A DNA stretch of 64,000 nt from Thalassococcus profundi (GTDB lineage: Bacteria > Pseudomonadota > Alphaproteobacteria > Rhodobacterales > Rhodobacteraceae). The stretch is from NCBI RefSeq assembly GCF_003344785.1, contig NZ_QPMK01000011.1:58645-122644 (forward strand). Direction: 5' to 3'. Below are positions 25,439 through 36,744 of this stretch, in pieces (position 1 is the stretch's first letter; each line of letters opens with the position of its first letter). The notes beneath the pieces were generated by a model, which was not told where the DNA came from, ran no database searches, and worked only from the letters and a program-made list of their open reading frames with translations. The translations under genes and the position numbers were made by a program.

Positions 25439-25867
25439 ATGACCCGCCGCACGTATACCCTTCTTTGCGCCGCCCTTCTCTGCCTTTTGCCGATCCTCGG
25501 TGCCGCCGCGCCGCTGGTGGCACAGGTCGACGTCTCCAGCCAGACCATGACCGTGATCCAGGACGGCAAGGTCGCCTATCGCTGGCCGGTGTCGACCGCC
25601 CGCCGCGGCAAGGTCACGCCGCGTGGCACCTATACGCCGCAATTCCTGTCGCGGCATCACAGGTCCAGCCTTTATGACAACGCGCCGATGCCCTTCGCGA
25701 TCTTCTTTCGCGGCAATTACGCGATCCACGGCACCGATCAGATCAGCCGCCTGGGCCGTCCGGCCTCGGCCGGCTGCGTGCGGCTGCACCCGGAACATGC
25801 GGCACGGCTGTTTTCGCTGACGCAGCAGGTGGGGATGAAGAACCTGCGCGTCGTGATCCACAACTAA
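25439..25867 (+). CDS. L,D-transpeptidase (YkuD fold), short secreted form
   Basis: A 142-residue protein with a signal peptide (about residues 1-23, RTYTLLCAALLCLLPILGAA) and a YkuD catalytic domain. The active-site block is intact: HGTDQISRLGRPASAGCVRL with the nucleophilic Cys. These enzymes cross-link peptidoglycan or attach proteins to it. The ATG at 25439 is chosen because GGAG precedes it and the signal peptide begins there. A short inverted repeat (ACGGGT/ACCCGT, 25384-25402) precedes it. It is convergent with dacB. Confidence 0.88.
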   Translation: MTRRTYTLLCAALLCLLPILGAAAPLVAQVDVSSQTMTVIQDGKVAYRWPVSTARRGKVTPRGTYTPQFLSRHHRSSLYDNAPMPFAIFFRGNYAIHGTDQISRLGRPASAGCVRLHPEHAARLFSLTQQVGMKNLRVVIHN

Positions 25868-25885
25868 TCGGCGCGCGGGTGCCGG

Positions 25886-27379
25886 TCAGGCGGCGTAGAG
25901 CACGCCCCAGCGTTCGATCAGCGCCTCTTGCAACCGCTTGGCCCGACCGTTCCATTCGGACGCGCCGGGCGGGCGTTCACGTTCCTCCCGGCTCAGCTTG
26001 TCCCGTTCCGCCGTGTTCGCGGCAAAGATGGCAAAGGCCAGTTCGGTCCCGTCCGGCAGGTCGACGAAGCCCGAAAGGCCACTGACGAAGTTGAGCGTCC
26101 CGGTCTTGGCATGCACCGCCAGCGGATGGTCCGCCACGATGCGCCGCTGGTCATCGCGCATGGGAAAGCTCTTGAGCAGCGGCTTCAATCCCAGCCGCTC
26201 CCGCACCGCCAGCATCGCCCGCATCATGTCGGCCGCGGATATGCGGCTGTCGTCGCCGAGCCCCGAATGATCCTCGAACGCGACGCTGCGCAGACCCAGC
26301 GCCTGCTTGGCCCAGCCGTTCATCTCTTCGGCAGAGGCCTTGAGCGACGCGACCTCGCCCAGCCGTTCGCGGCTGGCGGCGAGCCCGACCATCTCGGCGG
26401 TGAGGTTCGTCGACCACTTCAGCATGTCGCGCAGGATGATCCGCAGCGGCGGACTTTGCAGCTGCGCGACCTCGGTCGCGTCTTCCGGTGCCGCGTCCAG
26501 CACCACCGGCGCCTTGAGCCGGATGCCCTGCGCGCCCGCGAAGGTCTGGAACACCTGGCCCGCGTAAAGCTCTGGCTTGCGCACCGGCAGCCAGCGCGCC
26601 CCGCCCTTGCCCAGCGCCCATTTCGCCACCGTCCAGTCGTCGCGCTGGCCGGCATCGCGATAGGTGTAGAGCGGACCGTTGCGGTCGACCACGACCATCC
26701 GCGCCATGACCACCTCGGGCCGGTAGGCCTCGGACCGCGCGTCCATGCTGATGGCGTAATCCGATCCCTGGCGGCGCCATTCGAAATGCACCCGGTTGTA
26801 ATTCAGCGCGATGCCCGACACCGCCGGGTTGTAGCCCACCTGGTCGGGCTGTTCGTCGTCGATGACCGGCGTGAACGGCAGCGATCCGCCCCAGACCGCG
26901 AACCGGCCGCGCACCTCGCGGATGCCCGCGTCCTTCAACTGCTGCGCGAGGGTCGCGAGCCTGTCGGTGTCGAGCGTCGGATCGCCGCCGCCCACCAGCA
27001 CCAGGTCCCCCTGTACCGCCCCGTCGACGATGCCCCCGGTCGCCACCAGCCGCGTGACGAAATGATGCCCCGGTCCCAGCGTTTCGAGCGCGTAGGAGGC
27101 TGTCAGGGCCTTGGCGACGCTGGCCGGGGGCATGCCGATATCCGGGTCGTGGGCTTCGAGCAGCTTGCCCGTCGACACATCCGCGACCGCGAACCCGATC
27201 CGGCCATCGAGCCGCGCGGCGGCGATGATTTCGTCCGGGGTGCGCAGCGTGCGCAACCGCAGGTCCTCGCCACGGGCCACAGGATGCAGGGATGTGAGCG
27301 GCGCCTTGGCCAGAGCCGGGCCTGCCGTTCCGGCAGCGAGTGCGGCCAGGAACGACCGCCGGGAAAACGCATGTGTCAT
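25886..27379 (-). CDS. dacB: D-alanyl-D-alanine carboxypeptidase/endopeptidase, PBP4 (DacB) type
   Basis: A 497-residue class C penicillin-binding protein. The N-terminus FSRRSFLAALAAG suggests Tat export. Active-site motifs: S87-V-A-K90, STN in MLKWSTNLTAE, and KTG in VHAKTGTLNFVSG. The large domain II/III insert typical of PBP4 is between SxxK and SxN. It trims or cleaves peptidoglycan cross-links; two other cell-wall enzymes (the L,D-transpeptidases at 25439 and 34652) are close by. Confidence 0.92.
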   Translation of the reverse strand: MTHAFSRRSFLAALAAGTAGPALAKAPLTSLHPVARGEDLRLRTLRTPDEIIAAARLDGRIGFAVADVSTGKLLEAHDPDIGMPPASVAKALTASYALETLGPGHHFVTRLVATGGIVDGAVQGDLVLVGGGDPTLDTDRLATLAQQLKDAGIREVRGRFAVWGGSLPFTPVIDDEQPDQVGYNPAVSGIALNYNRVHFEWRRQGSDYAISMDARSEAYRPEVVMARMVVVDRNGPLYTYRDAGQRDDWTVAKWALGKGGARWLPVRKPELYAGQVFQTFAGAQGIRLKAPVVLDAAPEDATEVAQLQSPPLRIILRDMLKWSTNLTAEMVGLAASRERLGEVASLKASAEEMNGWAKQALGLRSVAFEDHSGLGDDSRISAADMMRAMLAVRERLGLKPLLKSFPMRDDQRRIVADHPLAVHAKTGTLNFVSGLSGFVDLPDGTELAFAIFAANTAERDKLSREERERPPGASEWNGRAKRLQEALIERWGVLYAA

Positions 27380-27501
27380 GGTACGGAGTTAACCCGAGCG
27401 CCGCAGGACAGACAAGCACCCGCACCGGACCCATAGTGCTTTCCGGAGCGCAACTCTGCGTGACCGTGATCGCTGTCCGGTTTCCCTGTCACTGCGCCCG
27501 G

Positions 27502-28116
27502 TCACTGGGCCCAGTCGCCGCGCGCCCGGATCGCGCTCGACGAGATGTCCGCCATCGGCACGTTGATGAAACACCACGCCGGAGCATCGGCCCGCGGCAG
27601 AAGACGTGCGGCGCGACCGGCGATGCGGGCCGAGCGATACATCCGCGCGGTCCGGCTGCGCCGCGCGCCGGTGCGTTCCCCGGGCCGGGCGATGACCCCG
27701 ACGGGCACGGTATCGAGGATCGCGCGCCAATGCTCCCAGCGGTGAAACTGGGTGAGGTTGTCCGCCCCCATCAGCCAGACGAAACGGACACCGGGATGCA
27801 GCCGGGTCAGCGCCTCCAGCGTCTGGGCGGTGTAGCGCGTGCCCAGCCGGGCCTCGGCGTCGCTGACAATCACGCGCGGATGATCCATGATCGCCCGGGC
27901 CGCTGCGATCCGGCGACCCAAAGGCGCAGGGCCTTGTTCCTTGAGCGGATTGCCGGGGCTCACCAGCCAGACGATGCGGTCCAGCCCGAAGCGTTTCAGA
28001 GCCTCGCGGGTGATGTGGACATGTCCGCCATGCGGCGGGTCGAAAGATCCGCCCAGCAGCCCCACGGTCATGCCCGCCCGCAGCGAAAGCCCGCTCGTTC
28101 TTCTGCGCTGCGCCAT
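27502..28116 (-). CDS. nadD: nicotinate-nucleotide adenylyltransferase
   Basis: A 204-residue nucleotidyltransferase that converts NaMN to NaAD in NAD synthesis. The [14 protein letters not shown] motif (HxxH type) is near residue 20 and the C-terminal SSSAIRAR motif (ISSTxIR type) closes the active site. The start at 28116 (MAQRRR) is preferred; an in-frame start ten codons upstream exists. The partner enzyme NadE is also in the window at 54735. Confidence 0.92.
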   Translation of the reverse strand: MAQRRRTSGLSLRAGMTVGLLGGSFDPPHGGHVHITREALKRFGLDRIVWLVSPGNPLKEQGPAPLGRRIAAARAIMDHPRVIVSDAEARLGTRYTAQTLEALTRLHPGVRFVWLMGADNLTQFHRWEHWRAILDTVPVGVIARPGERTGARRSRTARMYRSARIAGRAARLLPRADAPAWCFINVPMADISSSAIRARGDWAQ

Positions 28117-28200
28117 CGGTCCATCGTCTCCACGGTGTCTGACCATTCAGAAACACCGGGCACCGAGGGATTTCAACGGCTTTCCACGACCGACCGGCAA

Positions 28201-30663
28201 TCAGAAGTCCTGCCAGGGACCGCCATTGGCGACCGCGAGCGGCGGCAGAGAAGCTGGCGGCGACGTTTCGGTACTGGCCTTTTCCCAGGTGCGAGGGCCG
28301 GCCGCAGGCGGCTGGACCGAGATTTCGGCAGGGATCGGCGCCATGGTCTCCGGATTCAAGAGGGCCGCGCCCTTGAAATGCGCGACCATGCGGCGCAGTT
28401 CGAGCGCCTTGCCGTTCAGCGCTTTACCCGCTTCGGTGAAATCCATGACCATGCCGGCATTCTTCTGCGTCATCCCGTCCAGTTCGATCACGCCCGTGCT
28501 CACGTCGCTCAGCGACCGGGACTGGTCTTCGGTGCTTTCCGCGATCCGCTGCACGCGTCCCGCCATGTCGCGGGTCATGCCCGAAATCCCGTCAATGCCC
28601 TGACCCAGGTCCGACACGAGGTCGACCCCGTCCTGGACGCTCCGGGCGCTTTCGGAAATCAGGTCGCGGATTTCCCCGGCGCTGTCGTGCGAGCGTTGCG
28701 CCAGAGCGCGGACTTCAGAGGCGACAACGGCGAACCCGCGCCCGACCTCACCGGCGCGGGCCGCTTCGACGCCCGCGTTGAGCGCCAGGAGATTGGTCTG
28801 AAAGGCGATGTCCTCGATCACGCCGATGATCTGGGAAATCTTCTTGGAGGACTCCTCGATCCGGGCCATGGCCTCTACCGCATGATCCTTGAGGGCCGTG
28901 CTGCTGTCCGTGCCTGCGCGCATCTTTTCGATCACCCGCACGACCTCGCGCACATCGGTCGCAGAGCTCTGAAGGGTCGTGGTGACCTGCTGCAACGCCG
29001 CGGTGCTTTGCTCGAGCGTGGCCGCCTGGTTTTCGGTGCGCACCGCCAGCTTGTTTGACGAATCGTTGAGCCGCTCGGTGTCGCTCTCGATCTCGGCCGA
29101 GGTGGCGCTGACCTGTGCGATGATCGCGGCCAGTTCATTTACCGTCGCATTGAAATGCTGGCGCAGCCCCTCGTAATCGTTGCTCAATTCCCGATCGATG
29201 CGGCAATCCAGGTTGCCCGACGCCAGCTTCTCGAGCGCGGCCTGAAGCTCCGTCACCACCTCGCGCTGCTCCGCCAGCATCACCTCTCGCGCGGCCTTGG
29301 CTTCGTCCGCGGCCAGGAGCTTTTTCCGAAAGAGCAGAAGCGTGCGGGCGATGTCTCCGATTTCGTCGCCGGTGCGCAGCTGATTCACCTCGGCCTCTAG
29401 ATGTCCGCGCGCCACGTCTTCGACGCTGGTCGATAATTCGCCGATGCGGCGGCTCAGGGATCTTGCCAGCGTAAGGCCGACCGCCGCCGCGACCAGCGCA
29501 GCTGCCGCGACCTGGAGCAGGAAAAGGCGCCACATCGCCGTGTCCTCCGCCCGGGCCTCCTGCATGTCCTGTTCGCGTACCATCGCCCAGGACTGCCCGG
29601 CAAAGTCGAACCGGCGCCCCTGCGCCTCGACCGGCTGTCCGGTGAGGCCGGGCACATCGGTCAGGAGACTGTGGTCATCCGCTTGTGCGGCCGCGATCTG
29701 CGGCAGGTCGGGGAGCGGGTCGAGCACGTCATGCCCGCCTTCGAACGGAGATGCGCTGCGCGCCCGCCCGTCCGGACCGACGAGGTAGACCAGGCCGGTC
29801 TGTCCCAACAAGGCGCTTTGCGACAGGATCCGGGCCACGCGGTCGATCGGAATCTGCATCGCGACGACCCCGACGCGGGTGCCGGACCGGTCGAAGACCG
29901 GCATTGCAGCGAAACTTGCGGCAGCCCCGGCGCTGGGGTCATAGGCCGCGAAAGAGGTCAACACCAACTCGCCGTCTGCGGCACCGCTGGCCCCGCGAAA
30001 TGCCTCTCCGAGGCCGCTGTCGGCATAGGGGCCGTCCCGGAAATTGGTCGCGAAATCCAGCTCCTTGAACACCGAATAGACCAGGTCGCCTTCGGTGTTG
30101 AACAGAAAGACATCGTAGTACCCAAGTTCCCTCTGCATGGTGCGCATGCCGGGGTGATAGGTGGCGTGCAGGCGGCTGAACAAGGAGCCGTCGCCGGCAT
30201 CGTCCAGCAAGTCCTTCTCCCCGACGGCATTCGGGTTGTCGGTGATGTAGAGCCGGCGCAGCGTTTCGCCCGGCGCCGCGCCCAGCGCGCGCCAGGCGCT
30301 CTGAAACTCCGCGATGACCCGGTCGGGCCGGCCGTAGGAGGCCACCGTCCGGATGTCGCTTTCGATCTCGCGATACCAGGCATCGAGCGCCGCTTCGCGT
30401 TCGTCCATCATCGCCTCCAGCAACACGAACCGCGCGGCATGCGCCTCTTCGAGTTTCAGCCGGTAGTCGATGTAACAGATGATCGCCGCCAGCAGCACGA
30501 AGGGCACCGCGATCATAAGCGGCAGCTTGCGCCGGAAGCTCGTGCGTCCGAACAGGCGGCGGCGGTTCCTGAGACCGTTTGCAAGGGGATAACTGATGGC
30601 AAACATACACAGGGCACCACGCGCATGACCGGGATCGGTTCGGCCGACAGTAGCGACGAACAC
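28201..30663 (-). CDS. methyl-accepting chemotaxis protein with C-terminal xWxxF pentapeptide
   Basis: An 820-residue chemoreceptor. One membrane helix near residues 48-66 and a second near 373-395 flank a large periplasmic Cache-like sensor domain (about 70-370). HAMP follows (about 395-450), then the signalling coiled coil with the hairpin tip at [28 protein letters not shown] split across about residues 615-645. The protein ends in PWQDF, which matches the CheR/CheB-recruiting pentapeptide pattern (NWETF in E. coli). The start is a GTG at 30663 with AGGGGGA upstream; ATG 30606 is an alternative. No other che gene is present. Confidence 0.9.
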   Translation of the reverse strand: MFVATVGRTDPGHARGALCMFAISYPLANGLRNRRRLFGRTSFRRKLPLMIAVPFVLLAAIICYIDYRLKLEEAHAARFVLLEAMMDEREAALDAWYREIESDIRTVASYGRPDRVIAEFQSAWRALGAAPGETLRRLYITDNPNAVGEKDLLDDAGDGSLFSRLHATYHPGMRTMQRELGYYDVFLFNTEGDLVYSVFKELDFATNFRDGPYADSGLGEAFRGASGAADGELVLTSFAAYDPSAGAAASFAAMPVFDRSGTRVGVVAMQIPIDRVARILSQSALLGQTGLVYLVGPDGRARSASPFEGGHDVLDPLPDLPQIAAAQADDHSLLTDVPGLTGQPVEAQGRRFDFAGQSWAMVREQDMQEARAEDTAMWRLFLLQVAAAALVAAAVGLTLARSLSRRIGELSTSVEDVARGHLEAEVNQLRTGDEIGDIARTLLLFRKKLLAADEAKAAREVMLAEQREVVTELQAALEKLASGNLDCRIDRELSNDYEGLRQHFNATVNELAAIIAQVSATSAEIESDTERLNDSSNKLAVRTENQAATLEQSTAALQQVTTTLQSSATDVREVVRVIEKMRAGTDSSTALKDHAVEAMARIEESSKKISQIIGVIEDIAFQTNLLALNAGVEAARAGEVGRGFAVVASEVRALAQRSHDSAGEIRDLISESARSVQDGVDLVSDLGQGIDGISGMTRDMAGRVQRIAESTEDQSRSLSDVSTGVIELDGMTQKNAGMVMDFTEAGKALNGKALELRRMVAHFKGAALLNPETMAPIPAEISVQPPAAGPRTWEKASTETSPPASLPPLAVANGGPWQDF

Positions 30664-30769
30664 CTTACCATCCCCCTAATCCGCATCGGCCCCACTGGCA
30701 CCGGCTCGACAAATCGCCTAGATAGCCGCAAATCCCTGCGGGGAATCCCCCTATCGACGGAGCTTTCAG

Positions 30770-32425
<1,656 letters not shown>

Positions 32426-32428
32426 GAT

Positions 32429-33157
32429 ATGCTTTTGAAATCATGGGAAACCATAAAAATTAAATGGCATATTTTCGAATACAACTTTCACTGGGAGGGT
32501 TACTCGTTCCTTTTTCGAGGTACCTTGGCGAGAGTTGCAGCAGGGATCCCGCTCGTCGGATATCTAATTATTTTTAATGATGGCATATCTCAATATTTGA
32601 CATTTGAGAATGTCACATCGAACGAAATCTATGCGAGTACACTCACTGCGAGCGCTCGACTACGCTTTGTTTATTTTGGTTTCATTTTCCTAGGAATTGG
32701 TGAAATATTCTATCGGGTTCGCCGACCCCAGGTAATAAAACTAGGTGATACATTCGAAACATATAAGAAGAAAATTCTTAGTTTTGCCTCTCCCAGATTT
32801 TTTTCCGAGGCCCACTACAAGATCAGACACTCTGAGTTTGATCCTTTTACCAGTGGCGGAAAATATTACGACCGTGACTTTGAAAACTTTATGGAACTGT
32901 GCACAGGCGCCAAACCGGGAAAAAGTATTAGAGAAGCCTATGAGAGTGGCAAAAAAGCTGACTGGAACGAAGCAGTAAGGCGTTATGAACCCCTGCTTAC
33001 AGGAATATTGGAAGAAACATATTTCAGAGAGGGGAGGGAACGGCGAATTTCATTGATACTCGCAGTCTTGCTCGCTCTAATTGGGTATGCCCTACTAGTC
33101 ATTCCTAGCTTTGAGCTATTCATACGGATAACTTATTCATCTTTTAACTCTCTTTAG
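32429..33157 (+). CDS. AT-rich gene for an unrecognised three-span membrane protein
   Basis: A 242-residue protein that starts three bases after the ettA stop. Three hydrophobic segments are visible: about 34-50 (ARVAAGIPLVGYLIIF), 78-97 (LRFVYFGFIFLGIGEIFYRV) and 207-232 (ISLILAVLLALIGYALLVIP), with a charged, aromatic-rich region between the second and third. Two sampled 60-base lines count about 37% G+C, far below the neighbours, and codons such as ATA, AGA and TTA are common. This indicates recent transfer. No function can be proposed from sequence. Confidence 0.75.
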   Translation: MLLKSWETIKIKWHIFEYNFHWEGYSFLFRGTLARVAAGIPLVGYLIIFNDGISQYLTFENVTSNEIYASTLTASARLRFVYFGFIFLGIGEIFYRVRRPQVIKLGDTFETYKKKILSFASPRFFSEAHYKIRHSEFDPFTSGGKYYDRDFENFMELCTGAKPGKSIREAYESGKKADWNEAVRRYEPLLTGILEETYFREGRERRISLILAVLLALIGYALLVIPSFELFIRITYSSFNSL

Positions 33158-33198
33158 CGACACGACTGAAGTCAGCTTAGATTTATTTGCAGGGTGGC

Positions 33199-33519
33199 CT
33201 AATCCCGCGGGCCCCGCCAGAAGCTAGCCATAACCACGGACGGTCGGACCCGCCGCACGAATTTCGAGAACCGCGCCTTGATCGCGCCCCAGCGATCGGA
33301 ATAGTTCGCGTCGTCTTCAGGCAAGGTCCAGAGCGCGTGCATGTGATCGGGCAGAACCACCCAGGCGTCGATGGCGAACGGCCTCCGCCGGCGCGTCACC
33401 GCCACGGCCTCGCGCAAAATGTCGATCTCGTCGACCAGAAGCCGCGCGCCGGGACGGGCGAGGCAGACTGTAAAGAACACACAAGCCGCAGAGCGGCGGG
33501 GACGGCGATAACACGACAT
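33199..33519 (-). pseudogene. REP-associated tyrosine transposase (RAYT/Y1_Tnp), C-terminally truncated
   Basis: A 106-residue remnant. It carries the N-terminal Y1-transposase segment, including VFFTVCLARPG and the HUH motif in WVVLPDHMHALWTLP, then WGAIKARFSK. Family members run to about 150-180 residues with a later GxWQRxFWEH region and a catalytic Tyr; here the frame changes to unrelated residues and stops after FWRGPRD. The break faces the AT-rich gene at 32429, suggesting that a rearrangement removed the 3' half. Confidence 0.72.
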
Positions 33520-33554
33520 CCCCGCAGTCTGGCCGCGTCCTGGTTAATCGACCG

Positions 33555-33839
33555 TTACGACAGGCCCGCCAGCCGCGGTACCGTCTTCCAGATCACGAAG
33601 GGCATCACCACCAGCGCCACCAGACCCGCCCATCCCGCGGGCGTCATCGGCTCGGTCAGGCCCAGCGCCACGAAACCCGTGCCGAGCGGGAAGAACGCCA
33701 CCAGGAACAGGCTGACCAGAGAGGCGAAAAGCTGACCCTTGGCCCAGCCCGGCGCATTGGGGCCGTGGTGCTTGCCATAGGCCCAGGCATAGATGCAGAC
33801 CGACAGCAGAACCGCGGCCACGCCTTCCAGAAGATACAT
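33555..33839 (-). CDS. small three-span membrane protein
   Basis: A 94-residue hydrophobic protein with helices near residues 3-20 (LLEGVAAVLLSVCIYAWAY), 38-60 (LFASLVSLFLVAFFPLGTGF) and 69-87 (GWAGLVALVVMPFVIW). The ATG at 33839 has GGAG five bases upstream, which decides against longer upstream reading. No family recognised. Confidence 0.6.
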   Translation of the reverse strand: MYLLEGVAAVLLSVCIYAWAYGKHHGPNAPGWAKGQLFASLVSLFLVAFFPLGTGFVALGLTEPMTPAGWAGLVALVVMPFVIWKTVPRLAGLS

Positions 33840-34221
33840 GATGTCTCCAAGACCGGCGCCGCGATCTCCCTTGTCCGCCCACGGGCAAAGTGATCCGAGT
33901 CGCGCGCCGTCGAGGCGAAGATACGAACGGCCCCTGCCGTCGCCTAGAGGGGCGCGAAAATATTCCCGGCCTCGCCCGTCCGTCACGGACTGCGCGGCGC
34001 GCTTCTGCGTGCAGAGGTTCCCGGTTCGTCGAACGCGGGTCGTCGCTTGGGCTTGCGAAATCCCTTGCGTGATCACTCCGGACCTGTCATACGACGAGCG
34101 CTGACGATCTTCTACTCGACCTTCTGTTTTCCTTCACCGGCGCGCAGTTCTTCGATACGAACGATATCTTGCCGGGCTGTCGCATACTGCGGACAGCATT
34201 GAAAACTAAAGGAAACTTCAC
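33840..34221 (+). other. 382-bp region upstream of the first cold-shock gene
   Basis: No convincing gene is seen here. The last 100 bp are less G-rich and end in AAAGGAAA before the cspA start. Long leaders are usual for cold-shock genes, so part may be 5' UTR; no specific fold was identified. Confidence 0.4.
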
Positions 34222-34428
34222 ATGGCCACTGGCACCGTGAAATGGTTCAACGCCACCAAAGGCTTCGGCTTCATCCAGCCCGACGGCGGCTCCAAGGACG
34301 TCTTCGTCCACATCTCCGCTGTCGAGCGTTCGGGCCTCACCGGCCTGCGTGACGACCAGAAAGTCACCTTCGACATCGAAGCCGGCCGCGACGGCCGCGA
34401 GAGCGCGGTCAACCTCGCCCTCGCCTGA
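34222..34428 (+). CDS. cspA: cold-shock protein CspA family, copy 1
   Basis: A 68-residue OB-fold nucleic-acid chaperone. RNP1 (KGFGFI) and RNP2 (VFVHI) are intact. It differs from the copy at 37298 at eight of 68 positions. AAAGGAAA precedes the ATG, and a strong hairpin follows the stop. Confidence 0.95.
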   Translation: MATGTVKWFNATKGFGFIQPDGGSKDVFVHISAVERSGLTGLRDDQKVTFDIEAGRDGRESAVNLALA

Positions 34429-34450
34429 GCCTCGCGCACAGGACATTCTG

Positions 34451-34475
34451 CGGCCGTCCCCCCCCGGGGCGGCCG
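34451..34475 (+). terminator. terminator of cspA copy 1
   Basis: CGGCCG-T-CCCC pairs with GGGG-CGGCCG around a four-C loop with a single bulged T, followed by TTTGCGTTTTC. It lies 22 bp past the stop. Confidence 0.75.
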
Positions 34476-34651
34476 TTTGCGTTTTCGGCCCGCCGCGCAG
34501 CCCGGGTCTCACGGCGACGTGAGCGGCGCATGTGCGAAAACCGCGCGAATCCTGCCACACCTTGAAACCAACCCGTCCCGGCGCGCATTGAATTCGCACA
34601 AGTGATGGGCAAGATGCCTGCATTCAAAAATTCCGGATAAAGAGCACTGCC

Positions 34652-35212
34652 ATGATCTCTCGCCGCACATTCCTGACCTCCGCCGCCGCTGCATCGGCAT
34701 TTCCCCTGCCGGCGCTCGCGCAGGGGTTCCAGGTCGACAAGAAATTCACCCCGCAACGCGTCCGCTTTGCCGCGGCCTACGCCCCCGGTCAGATCCTGAT
34801 CGTGCCCAAGGCCCACATGCTGTATTTCATCGACGCGCCCGGTCAGGCGATGCGCTACGGCGTCGGTCTCGGCAAGGCCGGACAGGAGATCTCGGGCACC
34901 TACGAGGTCGGAAGCCGCAAGGAATGGCCGACATGGCGGCCCACCGATGCGATGATCGAACGCGATCCGCAGGCCTATGGCCGCTTCAAGGGCAACGACT
35001 ACGTGCAGCCGGGCGGTCCGGGCAACCCGCTGGGCGCACGCGCGCTCTATCTCTACCGCAACAATCGCTACACCTTCAACGCGATCCACGGCACCACCGA
35101 ACCGCGGTCGATCGGGCGGTCGGTGTCGAACGGCTGTGTCCGCATGATCAACGAACACGTCATGGACCTGTATCAACGCGTGCCGGTCGGGACCAAAGTC
35201 ACCGTCCTATGA
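34652..35212 (+). CDS. L,D-transpeptidase (ErfK/YbiS/YkuD family), Tat-exported
   Basis: A 186-residue protein. The N-terminus SRRTFLTSAAAASAFPLPALA is a Tat-type signal. The YkuD domain includes LYFIDAPGQAMRYGVGLG and the active site HGTTEPRSIGRSVSNGCVRM with the catalytic Cys. It forms 3-3 cross-links or anchors proteins to peptidoglycan in the periplasm. It is larger than the L,D-transpeptidase at 25439 and differs in export route. The next gene begins 25 bp later on the same strand. Confidence 0.92.
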   Translation: MISRRTFLTSAAAASAFPLPALAQGFQVDKKFTPQRVRFAAAYAPGQILIVPKAHMLYFIDAPGQAMRYGVGLGKAGQEISGTYEVGSRKEWPTWRPTDAMIERDPQAYGRFKGNDYVQPGGPGNPLGARALYLYRNNRYTFNAIHGTTEPRSIGRSVSNGCVRMINEHVMDLYQRVPVGTKVTVL

Positions 35213-35237
35213 TCCGGGCCCGCCGGGCAGGCCGGGG

Positions 35238-36422
35238 ATGACCCGGTTCGATGTTCTGGTGCTGGGCGCCGGGCCCGGCGGCAGCGCCGCCGCCGTGACC
35301 GCGGCGCGGGCGGGCCTCAGCGTCGCGCTGATCGACAGGCACGTGTTCCCGCGCGACAAGCTTTGCGGGGGCGGCTTCACTGGCCGATCCATGCGCTATT
35401 TCCGCGAGATTTTCGGCGCGGAGGCACCGTCGGCGCCGCACCTTACCCGCACTTCCGTCACCTTTTGCGCCTTTGGCCAGACGCTCGGCACCTTCGACGA
35501 GGTGCCGCCGATCCACATGACCATGCGCCGGACGCTGGACCAGGCGCTGATGCAGGCCGCGCTCGACGCGGGCGCCGCCGACCTGACCGGCGTCCGTGTG
35601 CTGGCGATTGACCCGGATGCCGCGCAGGTGACGCTCGCCGACCGTAGCCTGTCAGGACGCGTGCTGATCGCCGCCGACGGGGTCAACAGCCCCACCGCGC
35701 GGGCGATCTTCGGGCAGCCTTTCGACAAACAGCGCATCGGCTTTGCGCTCGAGGTCGAACACCCGTCGGACGATCCCGCCGCAACCGGCGTGCGCATCGA
35801 TTTCGGCGCCGCCGAGTGGGGATACGGCTGGGATTTTCCGAAAACCTGCGGCCGCACTGTCGGTCTGGGCGGGGTGCTCAGCCGCAACGCCGACATGAAA
35901 TCCGCCCTGCGCCGCTATCTCCAAGTTCTTGGCCTGCCCGACGACCGGCCCGTCAAGGGCCACTTCCTGCCCTTCGGCGATCCGCGAAAGGTTCCGGGAC
36001 GCGGGCGCACGGTGCTGGTGGGGGATGCCGCCGGGCTGGTCGATCCGATCACCGGTGAAGGCATCGCCTTTGCGATGAAAAGCGGCCAGTACGCCGCGCA
36101 GGCCGCCATGGTCGCGCTCGAGGCCGGCGACCCGGACAGCGTTCTGCCCCGATATCGCCACGCCCTGCGCCCCATTCACCGCTCCATCGCCCAAGCGCGG
36201 CTGATCCGGCCCCTGGTCTTCATGCCCGCCTTTCGCCAGGGCTTCATCAACGGGTTCCGCCGGTCTTCGAACCTGCGCCGGGATTACATGCGGATGCTGG
36301 CCGGAGAGTGCGAATACGACGCGCTGACACGGCAGGTCGTCGCCCGCCTGCCCCGCTATGCCTGGCGCGGGATGCGGTCGGTTTTCGGCGGCGGTCAGAA
36401 CAGCGCCTCGCGCGCGCCATAG
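35238..36422 (+). CDS. geranylgeranyl-reductase-family flavoprotein
   Basis: A 394-residue FAD-dependent oxidoreductase. The dinucleotide-binding motif LGAGPGGSAAAVTAARAG is at the N-terminus, the KLCGGGFTGRSM segment near residue 42 is the Cys-containing pattern of this family, and VLVGDAAGLVDPITGEGI is the second FAD motif. In photosynthetic relatives homologues reduce geranylgeranyl chains of bacteriochlorophyll (BchP), but no photosynthesis gene is nearby, so an isoprenoid or lipid substrate is more likely. Confidence 0.85.
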   Translation: MTRFDVLVLGAGPGGSAAAVTAARAGLSVALIDRHVFPRDKLCGGGFTGRSMRYFREIFGAEAPSAPHLTRTSVTFCAFGQTLGTFDEVPPIHMTMRRTLDQALMQAALDAGAADLTGVRVLAIDPDAAQVTLADRSLSGRVLIAADGVNSPTARAIFGQPFDKQRIGFALEVEHPSDDPAATGVRIDFGAAEWGYGWDFPKTCGRTVGLGGVLSRNADMKSALRRYLQVLGLPDDRPVKGHFLPFGDPRKVPGRGRTVLVGDAAGLVDPITGEGIAFAMKSGQYAAQAAMVALEAGDPDSVLPRYRHALRPIHRSIAQARLIRPLVFMPAFRQGFINGFRRSSNLRRDYMRMLAGECEYDALTRQVVARLPRYAWRGMRSVFGGGQNSASRAP

Positions 36423-36497
36423 AGATGCCCGAATTCCGCGTCTTAATGAGTTGTAAGGATTTGGGCCCCAGAGTGGCGGCAAGCTGAGGAGACAGTC

Positions 36498-36701
36498 ATG
36501 GCATTGGTCGGCTTGATGATGGGCAGTGTGCTTGGTTTCTTCGGTGCAGCTGCCGGCTGGATGATCTGGGACCTCTCCGCCTTGACGGCGCTGGCCTTTT
36601 ACCTTTTCACAAGCCTTGCCATGGGCCTGGCGATGGTCCTGTTCGGTGCGATCCGCCGAGAGGACGAGAGCGCTGATGCGGCGGCCGTAAAAGCGGTCTG
36701 A
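36498..36701 (+). CDS. small two-span membrane protein
   Basis: A 67-residue protein with helices near residues 3-25 (LVGLMMGSVLGFFGAAAGWMIW) and 28-50 (LTALAFYLFTSLAMGLAMVLF) and a short acidic C-terminal tail. GAGGAGA lies about eight bases ahead of the ATG. No family recognised; it stands alone between the flavoprotein gene and a minus-strand gene. Confidence 0.65.
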   Translation: MALVGLMMGSVLGFFGAAAGWMIWDLSALTALAFYLFTSLAMGLAMVLFGAIRREDESADAAAVKAV

Positions 36702-36744
36702 TCGGCAGCCACCCACGACCCGCCCGCCATGTCCGCACAGGGCG

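Noticed and set aside
32429-33157. Prophage remnant
   Set aside because: One AT-rich gene without integrase, structural genes or att-like repeats is not enough; foreign origin is supported but a phage origin is not.
33199-33519. Complete insertion sequence
   Set aside because: Only half of a RAYT gene is present, with no second gene, no terminal repeats and no target duplication visible.
35238-36422. BchP of bacteriochlorophyll synthesis
   Set aside because: No photosynthesis genes are nearby and the family is broad, so only the family name is given.
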